Source of the DNA: Phaffia rhodozyma | Lineage: Eukaryota > Basidiomycota > Tremellomycetes > Cystofilobasidiales > Mrakiaceae | Assembly (NCBI GenBank): GCA_014706385.1 | Contig: JACGZH010000006.1 | Coordinates: 620,001-684,000 of the forward strand | DNA length: 64,000 nucleotides | Direction of reading: 5' to 3' | Part shown: one piece after another, positions 1 through 12,248 of the stretch | How positions within the stretch are numbered: position 1 is the first letter of the stretch | How the letters are laid out: every line of letters begins with the position of its first letter | Made by a program: the position numbers and the translations under genes | The notes under the pieces: generated by a model | What the model saw: the letters and a program-made list of their open reading frames with translations, nothing else | Told to the model about the DNA's origin: nothing | Databases searched by the model: none

Positions 1-1651
1 GCTTTGACTTCGCCTGTTCGAAAGAACGGAGGTCGAGGCGAGTTTGGTCGAATCGTTCGACGACACATTGGAGGAGGTCACAAACGGCGACACCGACTGA
101 TCGACTTCATGCGACTCGAGAGCGGTCCGCAGGATGTTGTCCGGATAGAGTACGACCCCGGACGATCGGCTCATATTTGTCTTCTCCGAAACAGGACCGG
201 TCTTGGTCCTCATGGTGGCTGGAGTTATGTCCTCGCACCTGATGGTATCCGAGCCGGAGACGTCTTGACGAGCTACCGAAGTGGTATCCCCAGAGGGCTT
301 GTTCCTCAGTGGGATGAGGAGTGTGATGCGAGAACAAAGGAAGAAGTCGAGGAGAGGGGAAAAAAATGGATTATCAAGCAGGAGGCCAGGCATCTCTTGG
401 AATTTGGAGTTCCTCTCGAGCCCAAGTCATTGATTGAAGGTCCCGAGGGTGAGTTCCTTTACCTTTTTCTTTTACTTTCTCCTTTGACACTTATTCTCCA
501 TCACAAAGAGTGTATGTTTGCTGACTTTAAATGGCTTGATAACGTACTGCTGTAATCAAATATATGACTCTCAGTCGTAAACCTCGAAACCTCAGCCACC
601 GAAAACCTAGTTACTCTCTCCCAAACTTCGTCGACTCCCAAACCATTGTCCAGTGGGCTATCCCAGCGGTCGTTCTCAAGCACCTCGGCCCCTGCCATTC
701 AAGAATCTCAGATTAGTGAGCCGATCAAGACGAAGGCGCCTTCTATCCTCCCTCCCAAGTTCAACCCGACGTATACCCAATCGACGACTTTTGGAACGAA
801 CCCATCGTTCGCTCTAAACTTGCTTCGAACCCTGGTCGTTAAGCCTGGTAACGTCCTCCAGCTGGCACTCATTCCGGCCGGTACAGCCATTCACAACATC
901 ACTCTCAGGGCAGACAGTAAGATGGCCTTGTGCAGAAGTGCAGGGACCACGGGAAGTATCCTCAGTCATCAAAAAGCGGACGACAAGGGAAAGATTTACA
1001 GTTTCGTCAAGCTTCAGAGCGGAGAGGTCAGGATGATCCCGAGCAACGCGTTCGCTACCATCGGTCAAATCTCTAAGTAAGTCTCCGTGACTTGAATCGC
1101 ATGATTGAGACTTTGTCCGCCAGAAAGCCTGATCTTGTTTGCCCTCTACGTCTACCTTTCTGTCTTTGTCAAAAGCAAATACCACGGTCAGCGTAACTTG
1201 GGTAAAGCCGGCCGAAGACGATGGCTCGGACGACGACCTCGGGTCCGTGGAGTAGCCATGAATGCGTATGTTCCTTATCTTTCCACATCGATAACCAGAT
1301 TATGTATTGACAAGAAGAGACCACTCCTCATTATAGATGCGACCATCCCCACGGAGGAGGACGAGGAAAGTCCAAGTCCAACACTCACCCCAAATCGATC
1401 TACGGATGGCTTACCCGAGGAATCCGAACCAGGAAACCAGGAGTCAATGGTCACAAGAACGGAAACAAAATGTCTGTGTACTTTGACAACACCAATAACA
1501 CTCTCTTTCATGGCTCTGGTGTGCTGACCGATATATTCAATTGGATGACGTTGGTACGGCCGTCTGTTTATCCCGTCTTTCTCTTGTCTGCAGGGTCGTC
1601 AAAGAGCGACCTCGTGGAAAGCAGACGCCCGCACTCATGCAGAGAAAATAG
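1..1651 (+). CDS. RML2: Mitochondrial large-subunit ribosomal protein L2 (uL2m), 5' partial
   Basis: This is the 23S-rRNA-binding L2 protein of the mitochondrial ribosome, needed at the peptidyl-transferase centre. I join exons 1–448, 575–1076, 1176–1265, 1337–1471 and 1594–1651 (411 codons with the stop). The frame is open at base 1, so the start and any mitochondrial presequence lie upstream. The N-terminal part shows the L2 hallmark [13 protein letters not shown]. The C-terminal part reads [18 protein letters not shown], then [18 protein letters not shown], then [11 protein letters not shown], ending at TAG. The stretch of about 65 residues before the SH3-like part (from 575) is longer than in bacterial L2, as in other fungal mitochondrial copies. 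The last intron starts GTCTGT, a weak donor, but only that junction restores the expected [10 protein letters not shown]. The family call is certain; the symbol follows yeast naming. Confidence 0.95.
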
Positions 1652-2037
1652 TAATTGTGAAAATGCATGCCTTTTTTTTCTCAATCATCATCATCCTTCT
1701 GGTGCCACTTCTTCTTGTATCTTGTATCTTCAATCCAAGTCGAACGACATATTACATCTGAAGCGTGTACATCAATATTAACTGAGATAACATCATATCC
1801 AATACAACAAGCATTTGAGGAAAAGCTAGTAAAAGGATGTGTGCCGGACAGTGCCGACGAAAGTCACGTGTCTCCGCTGACCTCTCGCCGTCCGCTCATC
1901 CTCCTTCCACCCTACGGCTCTGCTATCTACGCTAGACCATCTCCACCCCATCACCTGTTGACGACCTACCCCATCTCGATCCCACCCTTCTTTAAGCGCT
2001 TTGTTTTCATCATCTTACTCTTATCTCTCCGCTTGCC
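1652..2037. other. Intergenic, tandem genes
   Basis: This stretch holds the L2 3' flank and the promoter of the next gene. A TCACGTG E-box-like motif sits at 1864–1870, about 170 bases before the next start codon. The last 150 bases are pyrimidine-rich. No gene is visible. Confidence 0.5.
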
Positions 2038-4390
2038 ATGTCAGACCCTAGTCTGATTAACCAAGTTGAGCAGCAGCTCTTCTTCTTCGCTCACAATCTG
2101 GACTCACTCCAGTCCAACTTGAGGACAGAGTTGGCCACATCAGTTAATGATCTCCGTGCGTTCCACCTTCTTGTTGCCTCGATGATGTCCATCCTATACA
2201 CTCTTTGTCAGATCGGTACTCTCGGCCATGCTCTATTGAGAAAACCCACCTTTCGACAAACCTGTTTCTTACGTTTATCTTTGCCTCTCTTTAATTTTAA
2301 TTTTTTTTCCCTTTTGAACTTCTGGGTCTTGTGTCATCGGGTGGTTGCGGGTTGACCGGATATCTTCTCCAGAGGAACTCTTATCCTTCTATCTTCCCAC
2401 ACTAAATACCGTTGGCTCGGCCGCTCCTCTCGCTCCTCCTCCACCACCACCGCCTACGATTCTCGGATCCCTTCAGACCCATTCAAGCTCTCTCATCCAT
2501 CGAAACAGATATCTACTAACCGGAACGGCCCTGACGGTCACAGCTCTGTCGGCAACATATGTCGGTTTGGGACCACGTCGCCGACGAGCAGTATGGGACC
2601 AAGTGATGGATGGTTGGAACGGAGCTGGTAAAGTGTGGACGGACGTCAAGGAGATTAGAGAGGCTAGTGAGAGACCGCTGGTCAAGAAGGGCGATAGAAG
2701 GGAGGTCGTCCTGCTCCTTGGGGCAGATTCGACCGAGCTCGGTTATCCCTTAGCGACGTACTTGTTAGTCTTTCATTCAGTCTGCTTTCTTCATCTCATC
2801 TGAATGATGATAGGCTCGTGTCTGCAGCGATGCTTATATTGCTTCTTTCTCTTCCTCTTCATGTTCGACCGATTTGAACGAACAGGGAATCGAAAGGATT
2901 CATCGTCGTGGCTTCGGTCTCATCAAAGGAAGCCTGTGTCGCCTTGGAAAATCTGGGACACGGTTACATTCGAGCACTGTTTTTGAAGCCTGAGGACGTG
3001 AGTTTTCTAGTTTCCTCTTGAGGTTTTTCGGCCTTTGTCTCTTTCCCTGGGTTCCATGCCTCTCTGTAACTTTTGCTGAGTCTTTGCATTCTACTCTGCC
3101 CTGGATGTATAGCCTGATTCAGCTGGCCAATTCCTTGCCTGTTTGAAGGGTGTGCTCTCCATGCGTTTCCCTATCAACATCGCTGGTTAGTATTGTTTGT
3201 TGGAAATGGGATCTGATCAGAACGCTGACATTGACTATGCATTAATATCCGCTGTCTACGTTTCAGGCGACCCGTACCCATCCAACCCCAACCAGCTTCC
3301 TTTGTTGACCACGATCATATCTCTCCTCTCACTTCCGCTTCCTCATCAGTCTCATCTGAACTCTCCAGCCTACAACCAGGCGACGTTGAATACTCCGATG
3401 GCCATCATCAATGCACTTCTCCCGACCTTGCTCGCTCCGTTGCCAATTTCGGTGGTGCCCAACTCGCTACGGGAGGCCTCGAAGGTGGCCGAGAAAGAGC
3501 GGTTCCTTCAGGACTTGTTGGAGAAAAAGATCATCGCCTTGCTTCCTGCTATGGGTGAGATCGGGCATACCCCTAGTGGAGATATCAGAGGAAACAATTT
3601 GCCTCTGAAACAGGCGCTTGAGAGTATGGCCAGTTCTTTGCCTGATCGAGCGAATGCTGGGTCGTCTTCTGCAACCGTCTCGGTGCATATCCTGCAGACT
3701 GGACTGATCTCTCCGATCTCTACTTTGAGGTCTGAGGGACGTTGGTACGAGTTGGCGAACGTTCGGCTCGTCGCCGCTCGGTTCGGGGACTGGGTTGTCA
3801 GCTGGGTTTGGGGAGGACGGAGGGAGAGCGGATTTGAGGTGTTGGAGAACGCGGTCGGCAAGGTTATTTTGGGCAAGGACAGGGCTTGGTGGGTCAAACA
3901 GGGGCCAAGAGTTTGGAGGGTTGGAGCTGGTTGTAAGTCGTTTTGTTTCCTTTCTTGGTTCGTGAACGACAGTATTGATTAGGATTACTCTGACAAACCT
4001 GAATTCTTAACACGACCTTTCTCAGCCTATACATACACCTTGCTTCCTTTGGTTCTGCCCACTAGACTTCTCCAGTCACTTTTATCGCTCTCTCACTTGT
4101 CTACGTCGCCTCACCACCTGACGCATCCACTCTCAAGACCTCCTACCGAGCAATCGGCCGCCGCGCGGAAAGCAGGCGAAGCTGCGCTCAAGCGATCATC
4201 CCCTGATGTGGCTGAATCTGAGCGAGTCAAATCGAAGGGGCCTGAAGTAGGGGGAACCGAAGTAAAATCACGAGCACGATCGACCGGATCCGCAAGCGGA
4301 AGTGGAAGTGGAAACGAAGGGAGTGCGGACGAGGAAGGGGAGGCGAGTAGTGTTGAGGGACTCGATGGCAGCTGGGTTCGAGAGGTCTAA
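2038..4390 (+). CDS. DUF1776-family SDR-like protein
   Basis: Six exons (2038–2215, 2373–2763, 2886–2997, 3113–3185, 3267–3932, 4026–4390) encode 594 residues. After an N-terminal stretch with a proline run comes a hydrophobic segment, LLTGTALTVTALSATYVGLG, which is likely a membrane anchor. A Rossmann-like core follows, with REVVLLLGADSTELGYPLA and a second strand FIVVASVSS. The C-terminal 70 residues are charged, Ser/Gly-rich and probably disordered. This layout resembles the fungal DUF1776 family (budding yeast YNL181W/Pbr1), which is distantly related to short-chain dehydrogenases. The substrate is unknown and I see no clear Tyr-x3-Lys catalytic pair. The start ATG is the first after a pyrimidine-rich leader. 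The exon structure is secure; the family assignment is from memory of its layout and is moderately sure. Confidence 0.75.
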
Positions 4391-4880
4391 GTAATCTTGT
4401 CTTGTTACGTCTTTGTCTGTCCTCGGTCTTCAATTCCTTCTCTTCTCTTCTCTTGCTTCCTCTTCTGTATTTGTGTAACGCTTGAATTCGAGTTGTGAGC
4501 TCTGTCTCTGTGTGATCATGGCCGTCTCTTTCCTGTTTCGATTTTTCTTCTCTCAGTCAATCTAATTTCTTCGTTGATATCGTCTCTTATCCTCAACTCG
4601 ATTTCTGTTAATCTCTTGCTTGATATGGTAATTCTATGCTAGTTGACGTTATGAATCCTCGTTCAACTTCGTCATTTGTAACTGTGTATCAATCTTGTGA
4701 GCAAGGGGTGTAATTTGGGGGCAAAGAGGTCAGAAAAGGAACGCTTACATAAGCTCACCAAATAGACAACCGTTCAGTTTGGATCGTCGTTCGACCAACC
4801 TTCACTCTACCTATACTTCTGGCTCGCCTCCCCATTCATCGTTCTCGTTCTCAGTCTTCGTTTGCTCTCGCTTCCTAACG
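4391..4880. other. Intergenic, tandem genes
   Basis: CT-rich sequence lies between the DUF1776 gene and the polarity scaffold gene. I see no ORF, repeat or RNA gene. The stretch just before 4881 looks like a leader. Confidence 0.5.
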
Positions 4881-7800
4881 ATGAAGTCCCTTCGTAGATC
4901 TCTAGGTGACAAGACGAAAGACCAGTCGGCCTCACCATCCTCTTCTTCTTCGGCCGTCGGTGCGCTTTCTGGCAGTGGTGGTTCTTCTGGTTCGACGGCA
5001 GCCGGGTTTGTACCATCGTTATCAAAACCATCGGCTTCAATCCAACCACCGAAGAAGGTCATCAGAGCGATCGACAACCATTCCTCCAGCTCTCCATCTG
5101 AATTACCGTTCGTAAAGGGCGATTTCTTTTATGTCGTTGGTGAGAAGGATGATCCGAGGGGTGGTCCAGGATTCTATGAGGCGCTCAGTATGTCTTTTTT
5201 TCCTTCCTAATCTTCCTCCTCTCCTGTTTCTTTCTCTTGTTGTTCTATCTCTTTCATGTGTTCTGTTCGTCCAGAGATGAGACATGAGTTTTTCTGATCG
5301 AGTTTATGCTCCTACTCTTGCGATGGTGATGGATGGATCTGGAGCAGATACAATCTCGAATGCTCGTACGTGCCTCTTTGTAGATCAAGCCTCGTCTTCG
5401 TTGGACGCGTCACTCTGCCTTGTTCTAATCTATCTCATTTTCCTTCGTCTTTCTACTTACTCCTCTTTCCTTGTTTTCTCTTCCTCTTCTTGTTGCTTAT
5501 TCCTCTCGAATTGATGGATGATTCAATCATCCGACCATTCTGTAGGCGGTCTTGTTCTCAAATCAAAATTCGAAGAGTTTGGAAGAGGAGGAGCAATGCC
5601 TTCTTCAGGCTCTTCTGCTGCTGCTGCTGCTGTTGCTCGTGAACCGGCTAGAAGCACGTGAGTTATCTTCCTCTTACCTCGCCCTTCTCCGATTGCCGCT
5701 TAGTCTTTGAGGACTAACACTCGAGGCTCCTCAGTCAATCACTGCCTGCTTCATCAAAACCACCAGGAAAAGGATTGACCCAGTACGTATATGTCGTGTC
5801 GTTCTTCTCCTCTTCCTCCGAACGACTGGGTTTGATATTGATTACCAATCTGATTGAACATCACTGGTTGATCACGATGTGTCTTCTTTCTCTTGTTTCC
5901 ATTGTAGATTGTACGCGGTTGTACAATATGATTTTGTAGCTGAACGACCTGATGAGCTGGAAGCAAAGGCGGGAGAACCAATCATTGTTATCGCTCACTT
6001 CAACCACGAGTGGTTCGTTCTTCCTTCTTTTCTTTCCTCGAAACTTGGCTTATTCTTTCTGAAATCACTCGACGCGCTTTTCGACCATTTTTTGCACTTT
6101 CTCAACCCGTTCAGGTTTATAGCTAAGCCGATAGGCCGTTTAGGTGGACCGGGTTTGATTCCAGTCACGTTTGTCGAGATTCGAGATCCGGCTTCAGGTC
6201 GGATTATAGATAACATTGAAGAAATCATCCGAACCGGCGCGATTCCTAGAGTGGATGAATGGAAAGCAAAGGCGGACGAGTACAAAGCCTCATCCATTCC
6301 GCTTGGGCGGTTTGATTTTACGAACCAGCAGTCAACTGGGACACTTCAGACTGATCACACCATCCATAGAGGGAACGGGCAGGAAGCTTGGGCTCAAGGA
6401 GGAGGGGTGAATCAGAATCAACAGCAGCAACAGCGCCAGTACCAACACCATCGACAACCTTCTGCAGCCTCGTCTGCTTCTCACACTCGGCTCGGCTCGG
6501 TCGACATCCGGTCTCAACCGGCGGCTGGTCAAGCCTCTCATATCAAACATCGACCTCATCCTTCGGTCTCAGAATCCGTCCTGACAGATGAAGATATACC
6601 AATCTTACCTCCCGGCACGTTTACTTCTGCCAGTGTTGTTTCGTTCCATAAAGAAGACGAACACTATCTCTTCCGAATTCATGCTGTGTTCCTTCCTGAA
6701 GATCCATCAGAACGAGCTACCCAACTCATCGTCTTCAGGCTCTACAATGATTTCTATCATTTCCAAATTTCTCTTCTCAACACTTTCCTTGCTGAAGCAG
6801 GTCGAGCTCCAGATGGAACGCCTCACCCGCCTGAACAATCGACTCGAATCTTACCGTTGATGCCTGGACCATTGGAGCACGTGGACGATGCAATCACCAA
6901 TACTCGAAGAGAAGATCTTGATGACTATGTAAAAAAGCTCATCGCCCTTCACAGGATCGGAGCAGGATACGTCCTTTCGGACGCGCTTGTCAGGACATTC
7001 CTTAGTCCCGGTGTAGGCGATCATCAGACCGGGTTGCAGAGGAGCGCTGCAGAGATGGAACTTCAAGTTGAGAGAAATCTGCCGCCTTTGTTGGATGAAG
7101 GATTGGGTGGAATGGGACTGGTTGGCAGGAACGAGAGGGGAAATGATGATGAAAGCAGAAATGGAGGTCACAGAAGGACGCCGAGTCAGGCCCAAAGGAG
7201 TAGTTACCGACCAACGAGCCACCGACAAAGTTATCTATCCGCCCAACAGTCATCTGGGTTGAATACCGACAGTTCTTCCTCATCCGATCCTTCTTACGGT
7301 GGTTCAACACCTTCTACTATCCCACCACCTATCAACACCTCTCAAACGGCCAGTCGACCAGAATCGGCAGAGCATTCAGCAGGATACTACGGTCTTCCTA
7401 CTTCATCCTCTTGGGGGTCTGGTCCGAACCCAACGACACTGTCCAGCTTAAGCACATTAACGCCCTCCGACCCTGCTCCCATGGCAGCCCCTTCCGTATC
7501 AGCCCAAATGGGGCCGGGTGCGGCACAGGCAACTGCGGCTTACAAAAAGATCAAAGTGTTTGACCGGGCATCGGATGATGTGATCGCTATCAGAGTGCCA
7601 TCATCCGTCACGTTCGATCAGTTGGTCGAGAAAGTGGCAGACAGGTTGGGCGGAGGGACGAGGATGTTGAGTTATAGAGATAGTATGGGCTTGGTCCCTG
7701 GATCGAGAGGATCTGGGCCGGGAACAGTGGCAACAAAGAGATTGAATAACGATCAAGAGCTCAGAGCTTGGTTGGATAGGACAGACAAGCTTATGTTGTA

Positions 7801-7902
7801 TGTATTTCTATCTTTCTCGCACGGTAACCATTCTGTTTTGCTTTGCGAATAGACTGACCTGATTAATTACGTTATGTTGTTATCGACAGATATGCTGACT
7901 GA
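4881..7902 (+). CDS. BEM1: Bem1/Scd2-type cell-polarity scaffold (SH3-SH3-PX-PB1)
   Basis: Seven exons (4881–5187, 5348–5365, 5546–5657, 5735–5782, 5908–6012, 6115–7797, 7890–7902) give 761 residues. Domains in order: SH3-1 (about 53–120, with the ARGLV turn), SH3-2 (about 162–225, beginning LYAVVQYDFVAERPDELEAK), a PX domain (about 356–490, FRLYNDFYHFQ region), a Ser/Pro-rich linker, and a C-terminal PB1 domain (about 672–761, KKIKVFDRASDDVIAIRVP). In yeasts this protein binds Cdc42-GTP, PAK kinases and, through PB1, the GEF Cdc24, and so concentrates Cdc42 activity at the bud site; PX binds phosphoinositides. Exon 2 is only 18 nt and sits inside SH3-1. The last exon adds four codons (Tyr-Ala-Asp-stop after the split Leu). 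The domain order is diagnostic. Confidence 0.92.
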
Positions 7903-9058
7903 TAGAGTCAACCACGCCCAGTTTCCAGCATCCATCTTAATCACTGACTCATATGAATACACAATTGATATCTTAGTTCGAATGATACGTCTCTTCAGAT
8001 CTTTCCATAATACCCTCTTCATCTCTCTCTCTTCTTCTCTCCTCCTTCTTACTCCTTATATCCTTGCAGTTTGAGTGTTCATTCATGCCATATCATCCCT
8101 CCGCTACTAATCACCATTACCCAGTTCTGAGCTAGCTTCAATTAAGTTGTAATCGACCCTCTTCCTCTTTTCCCATTTGGTCTTCCTTTCTTTCCGACTG
8201 CTTCATCTCGCTCGGCTATAATCCCTTTCTTACTATCTCTCTTACTTTCGGTCCCTTGAGGGAATGCTTTGATTTGACCGGTGTGCTTTCTTTTGCGTAT
8301 TTGCTCTTTCGACCTCGATCATTCTCTCTAGCACTTATTTTCGGTTTCGCTTTGTTTCATCCTTTTTCTTTCCTTTCTCTTCTTTTTTCCTTCTTTCTTC
8401 TTTTTGGTCTTTCTGGTACATTCGCTCATCTCAGAGTATTGATATCGATCTTTCTTTTATAATATCGACTCTTGTCCTGAGATCTTATGGTCTCCTTCAA
8501 AGTATCATCGAGATCTGCAGACCTAAAGGGTGAAAGTGCGAGTTCTGCCAGGCGGAAAAGAGTCATCTATCCGGGTAGAGGGAGGTGTCTGTTGCTGCTG
8601 CTTCTTCTTCTTCCTCTTCTTCTTCTCATCTTTTGCGGGCCTTTTTCACAGTTCGGTCTTGGGATAAGAGCCATGTACGCGCAGCACGAACGGCATGCAA
8701 GTTGTTTCGACTCTCAATCGAGCCGAGCAAGAAGAAGCAATCAAACCAAAGGAAGCAAGCATACGCATCATATGACAGGTGAGTTGGGAAGGAAAAGAAG
8801 AGCGATTAAAGAGAAGAATAGGAGAAAAGGAAGAAGAAAACTACAAGTTACTAAAAATTAAAGAAGATAGGAGGCATATGAAGAAGGGTGATGACGTTCG
8901 TCGAGGAAGGATAGACAAACGCGGCAGCCAAAGTGATGTAAGAGAAGTAAAGTTCAGACGTTGAGGACATTGGAAAACGAAATAAAGTAAGGGGTGGAAG
9001 CAACAACGAAGAAGCAATTAAAGAGGACGTGAGACTGGCAGTGTCCGTTCCAGATGAA
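7903..9058. other. Intergenic, convergent genes
   Basis: This is the 3' flank of the BEM1-like gene (plus) and of the PKA regulatory-subunit gene (minus). The left half is strongly T/C-rich (8150–8460). The right half is strongly purine-rich (8780–8990), as expected for a 3' flank on the opposite strand. Open frames here are low-complexity and match nothing I recognise. Confidence 0.45.
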
Positions 9059-11143
9059 TTACTTGAAACCGTATCGTTCTCCGGCCTTTCGAGCCATGAT
9101 GTCCTTCGTTGGTCCGAGCAATCGGGTGAATGCCTTTTCGCCTAGCGCGGCAAGCTTAAGCTTACCGCCCACAGCTCGGACGGTTGCCGCTCTGGGAGCT
9201 CGGTTGATCAGAGCCAGCTCTGTGATGCAGATACACAAATGTGTGATGAGATCAGTTATCCTGTAAAAATATATATTTGTTCCCTTTTTTTCCTTTCGTG
9301 TAGACACATATAAGAGGGAGGAGACGATAGAGATAACGGACCTCCGAAGTAATCTCCTTTGCCGTACTCGGCTAGTGTGACCTCTTTCCCATCAACTAAC
9401 TTTGTGAACTTGGCTCGACCACTCTCGATGATGAAGAATTCCTCTCCAACCTCTCCTTCCCGGATGACGTCCTGTCCGTCGTCGTAAGTCTTTGTCTCGA
9501 GCGCATCGGCGATTTTGGCTCGCTCGTATGGCTCAAGGCCAGTCAAGATGGGGATTGAGCCAAGGAAAGACTCGTACATCTTTCTCTTGGAGGACGTGTG
9601 ATCGAGAAGGATCGTTCGAAAGGTCACTCGGTCTAGAGCCCAGAGAGTGCACGGTGTGGTAGCCACAATGGATGCTGCTCGAGGAGCACTTGAGACGCGA
9701 CACATCACATGCAAAGAAGGAGCAGGAGAAGGGAAACGAGATGAGCATCTAGTGTCTTGTCGCTTGGGAGATGATCATCAGGAAACACTTACTTGTACAT
9801 CAATGCAAGTTCTCCGAAACTAGTTCCAGGAATGCTGGTGAACACCTTGTTTCCCAAATCATCTCCATCGAAATCTCCGGTCTTTTTGAACACATCCAAT
9901 GAGCCTTCTTCCACAACATAGAAGTAATCTCCCACATCGCCTTGCTTGATAATCTTCTCTCCCTTGGGAATCTTGATTTCTCGCATAGCGTTCAGAACGT
10001 CTCGCTCCTGCTCGTCATCCAAGTTTCTAAACAAAAAGTTATTGGAGATCGAGAGTCTGATTCGAGCGATCTGCTGGGCACCCTTCGGGTACACTGGCAG
10101 TTTCTCCGATGCCTCGTGGGATCCACTCGGGGACGCCCCAAACGAGTTCTTGGCCGACTTGGATGAGGAAGGCATCAGAGACTCTGCCGAAACAGACGTT
10201 CGTCGTCCGGCAGAGAACCCGGGAGGGAACGATGGAGGCGGGAAAAGCTGAGCGGACTTTGAAGATGGTGAGGTCTCCCCCGAGATCTCGTTTTCAGAGA
10301 CGGACGACAGAGGGGTCGAATCAACCCCAAACGGTCCATTCTGGAAGAGAGAATTGGCGGCTGCTGTGTTGGCGGCCGAGCCTCTTCTAGGGGGGGGTGC
10401 TTGGGTATAGGAAGGACCTTGGGAGGCCAGAGTCGAGGAGGGAGACGAAGGATGCGCAGGGGCCGGAGCGGAAGAGAAGGAGTTGGTTGCTTGCTGAGAC
10501 TGGACAGGCTGTAAGTTCGTCGGTGGTTGGTTGTAGGTGAATCCGATAGGAGGGCCTCGGACGATAGAGGAAGAAGGAGCAAAGGTAGACGCTCGCTAAG
10601 AATGCGGATAGAATTTCAACGCGGTAAAACAGATTGATCAGAAACTACCATTGCTTGAGAAAACGGTCAAGCGTTTGAACTATAGTATATCGAACCATCT
10701 CATCCGAGGTCTATATAAAATTGAATGATATCCGGAGGAGAGGGTTGACGGAGAGGTTTGATAAACATTCAGAGATCATCATCAAACATGCGCTTGAGAC
10801 TGAAAATTCAGTCCATCTCCTTCCCATCTCTTGGGTTTCAGCCAGGATTATGCATCAGATATCGACAGTATAGATCTCTGTTCCTGAGCCCGAAGGCGTT
10901 GTGTTGGAAAGGTATCTACGCAAGGCAGCATAAAAAGAAGCCCCAGTGAAGACGAGAGAGAATATAGAACAAGAAAAAAGATAGAGGAAGAAAAAACGAC
11001 AAGATAAACTTCGAGATGGAGATTGGACCGACCTGTTCCTGAAGCTTCGCAGCTGACCAGTTGAAGATCACCTGAAGAGTATCCTGGCTAGGCGAGGCGT
11101 CCACATGATGTATGAGCTGCTGAAGGATCAAGTTGGACGACAT
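9059..11143 (-). CDS. BCY1: cAMP-dependent protein kinase regulatory subunit
   Basis: Four exons on the minus strand (11143–11033, 10595–9793, 9688–9342, 9219–9059) encode 473 residues. Residues 1–40 look like a dimerisation/docking helix (LILQQLIHHVDASP). A Ser/Pro-rich linker leads to the inhibitor site RRTSV near residue 166; with Ser at the phospho-acceptor position it is of the self-phosphorylated type II class. Two cyclic-nucleotide-binding domains follow, with phosphate-binding cassettes FGELALMYNAPRAAS and FGELALINRAPRAATV, each keeping the Glu that binds the ribose and the Arg that binds the phosphate. Without cAMP it holds the catalytic subunit inactive. The symbol follows budding yeast (PKR1 in other basidiomycetes). 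One donor is GTCCGT. All joins restore conserved motifs. Confidence 0.97.
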
Positions 11144-11273
11144 GGTTGCTATCCTACAGAGGCTGATAGGATGATGATGGAGAGAGAGTGGAGGGCAAGG
11201 AAAAGGGGACAAGAGGAACTAGGGAGACAAGAGGCTGGCGGGGTGTGTCACGTGATTTTAATGTAAGAAGTAC

Positions 11274-11706
11274 TGTCAGGGATGTGACCTGAGTGTTACA
11301 CCTCGGTAACCTTCTTTTGGTTCTGTTGTTTCTCCTGCCTCGGTATTCCTTATGCTCTCTCATTACATCAACATGCAGGTATATGACCTTCCAGCGCAGG
11401 TGCTTCTAGCACCTTCTATGACCTGTTCTATTATGCATAATCATTGGAGTCTAAGGATGATATATAAGACGGGTCCCCTTTGCCACCCATAGCATAGTCT
11501 ACCAAGTCTGAATCCTTTGTCATTCCTTGGTTCCCTAGTACTCTTGTTCCATTGTTGTATCAACCTTATTCATACGATTTCCCTGCCTTGCGCTCTCGTC
11601 ACAGTCACCAAGCTAGAGAGCCTGAACTTCCTTCTTGCCAGCCCTATTCCCTGCCTGGTTACATTCTTGTAACCTCCCCGTTACCCTCTGAACCCGGACC
11701 CTGACA
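11274..11706 (+). mobile_element. Solo LTR A of an LTR retrotransposon, with 5-bp TSD
   Basis: The 433-bp element starts TGTCAGGG and ends CCCTGACA, a perfect 8-bp inverted terminal repeat of the TG…CA type. It is flanked by the direct repeat AGTAC at 11269–11273 and 11707–11711. A TATATAA box at 11461–11467, near the middle, suggests plus orientation. No internal retrotransposon coding sequence is present, so this is a solo LTR left by LTR–LTR recombination. Confidence 0.88.
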
Positions 11707-11717
11707 AGTACAGCTTT

Positions 11718-12116
11718 TGTCAGGGGTAAAGGTTTCGTGTCACGTGATCTGATTCGTGGGTTACCCCTACAGGCTGTTCCTTCCCTCAAGCCCCTATGCC
11801 TCTTCGTCCATTTTCCATCATGCTCTAGTTTGCATGGTTCATGCTTCATCTTTTTAGTTCTCGTGATCTCGAGCCTCTCTAGGCTCGTCATATGTATATC
11901 TTTAGTGGCAGACCAAATGCGCGAGGGGTCCTGATATAAAACGGGGACGCTCTCGCGCCTTCTTGGATAAGAGTTTTCTTCAAGCTGAGATTCTTGCAGA
12001 AACCTCTTATCTCAATTATCGTGCGGATAGTCTGGTCTGTCTCAGTATGAGCCTAAGTGACACTACGTGAACCAAGGGTAACCACTGGGTTACTAACTCA
12101 AACACCGAGCCTTACA
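11718..12116 (+). mobile_element. Solo LTR B, second LTR with its own TSD
   Basis: The 399-bp element starts TGTCAGGGG and ends GCCTTACA (imperfect TGT…ACA inverted ends). It is flanked by the direct repeat GCTTT at 11713–11717 and 12117–12121. A TATAAA box at 11935–11940 lies in the same relative place as in LTR A, and the two share the TGTCAGGG start, so they are probably related families. It lies only 11 bases beyond LTR A, with just the right TSD of A and six more bases between them. Confidence 0.82.
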
Positions 12117-12221
12117 GCTTTTGTGTGACGACGTTACACACCGTAACCACCACGCTTGGCTATGGATTCATACAGAGAGCACGATAGAGCTGAAGATGAT
12201 GAGAGAGGGGAGATGAGAGTT

Positions 12222-12248
12222 GCAGAGGCAGAGGCAGAGGCAGAGGCA
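12222..12248. repeat. GCAGAG hexamer tandem repeat
   Basis: A short tandem array of GCAGAG/GAGGCA units, about four and a half copies, lies in the upstream region of the DDB1-family gene. Confidence 0.85.

Noticed and set aside
2803..2990. Short frames 2804–2986 as separate genes
   Set aside because: They are the intron and third exon of the DUF1776 gene; splicing restores a Rossmann-like strand.
6851..7310. Long minus-strand frames opposite the BEM1-like gene
   Set aside because: They are shadows of the PX/linker coding exon; the plus-strand frame has clear domains.
8487..8861. 124-codon plus-strand frame with Leu and Lys/Arg runs
   Set aside because: It is low-complexity, made by CTT- and GAA-rich tracts in the convergent 3' region, and has no homology I recognise.
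11240..11760. Direct repeat GTGTCACGTGAT (near 11245 and 11737) as LTR starts
   Set aside because: I first tried TGTCAC as the LTR start, but no matching end or TSD was found; the TGTCAGGG starts give exact TSDs. The 12-mer repeat is probably chance or a shared E-box.
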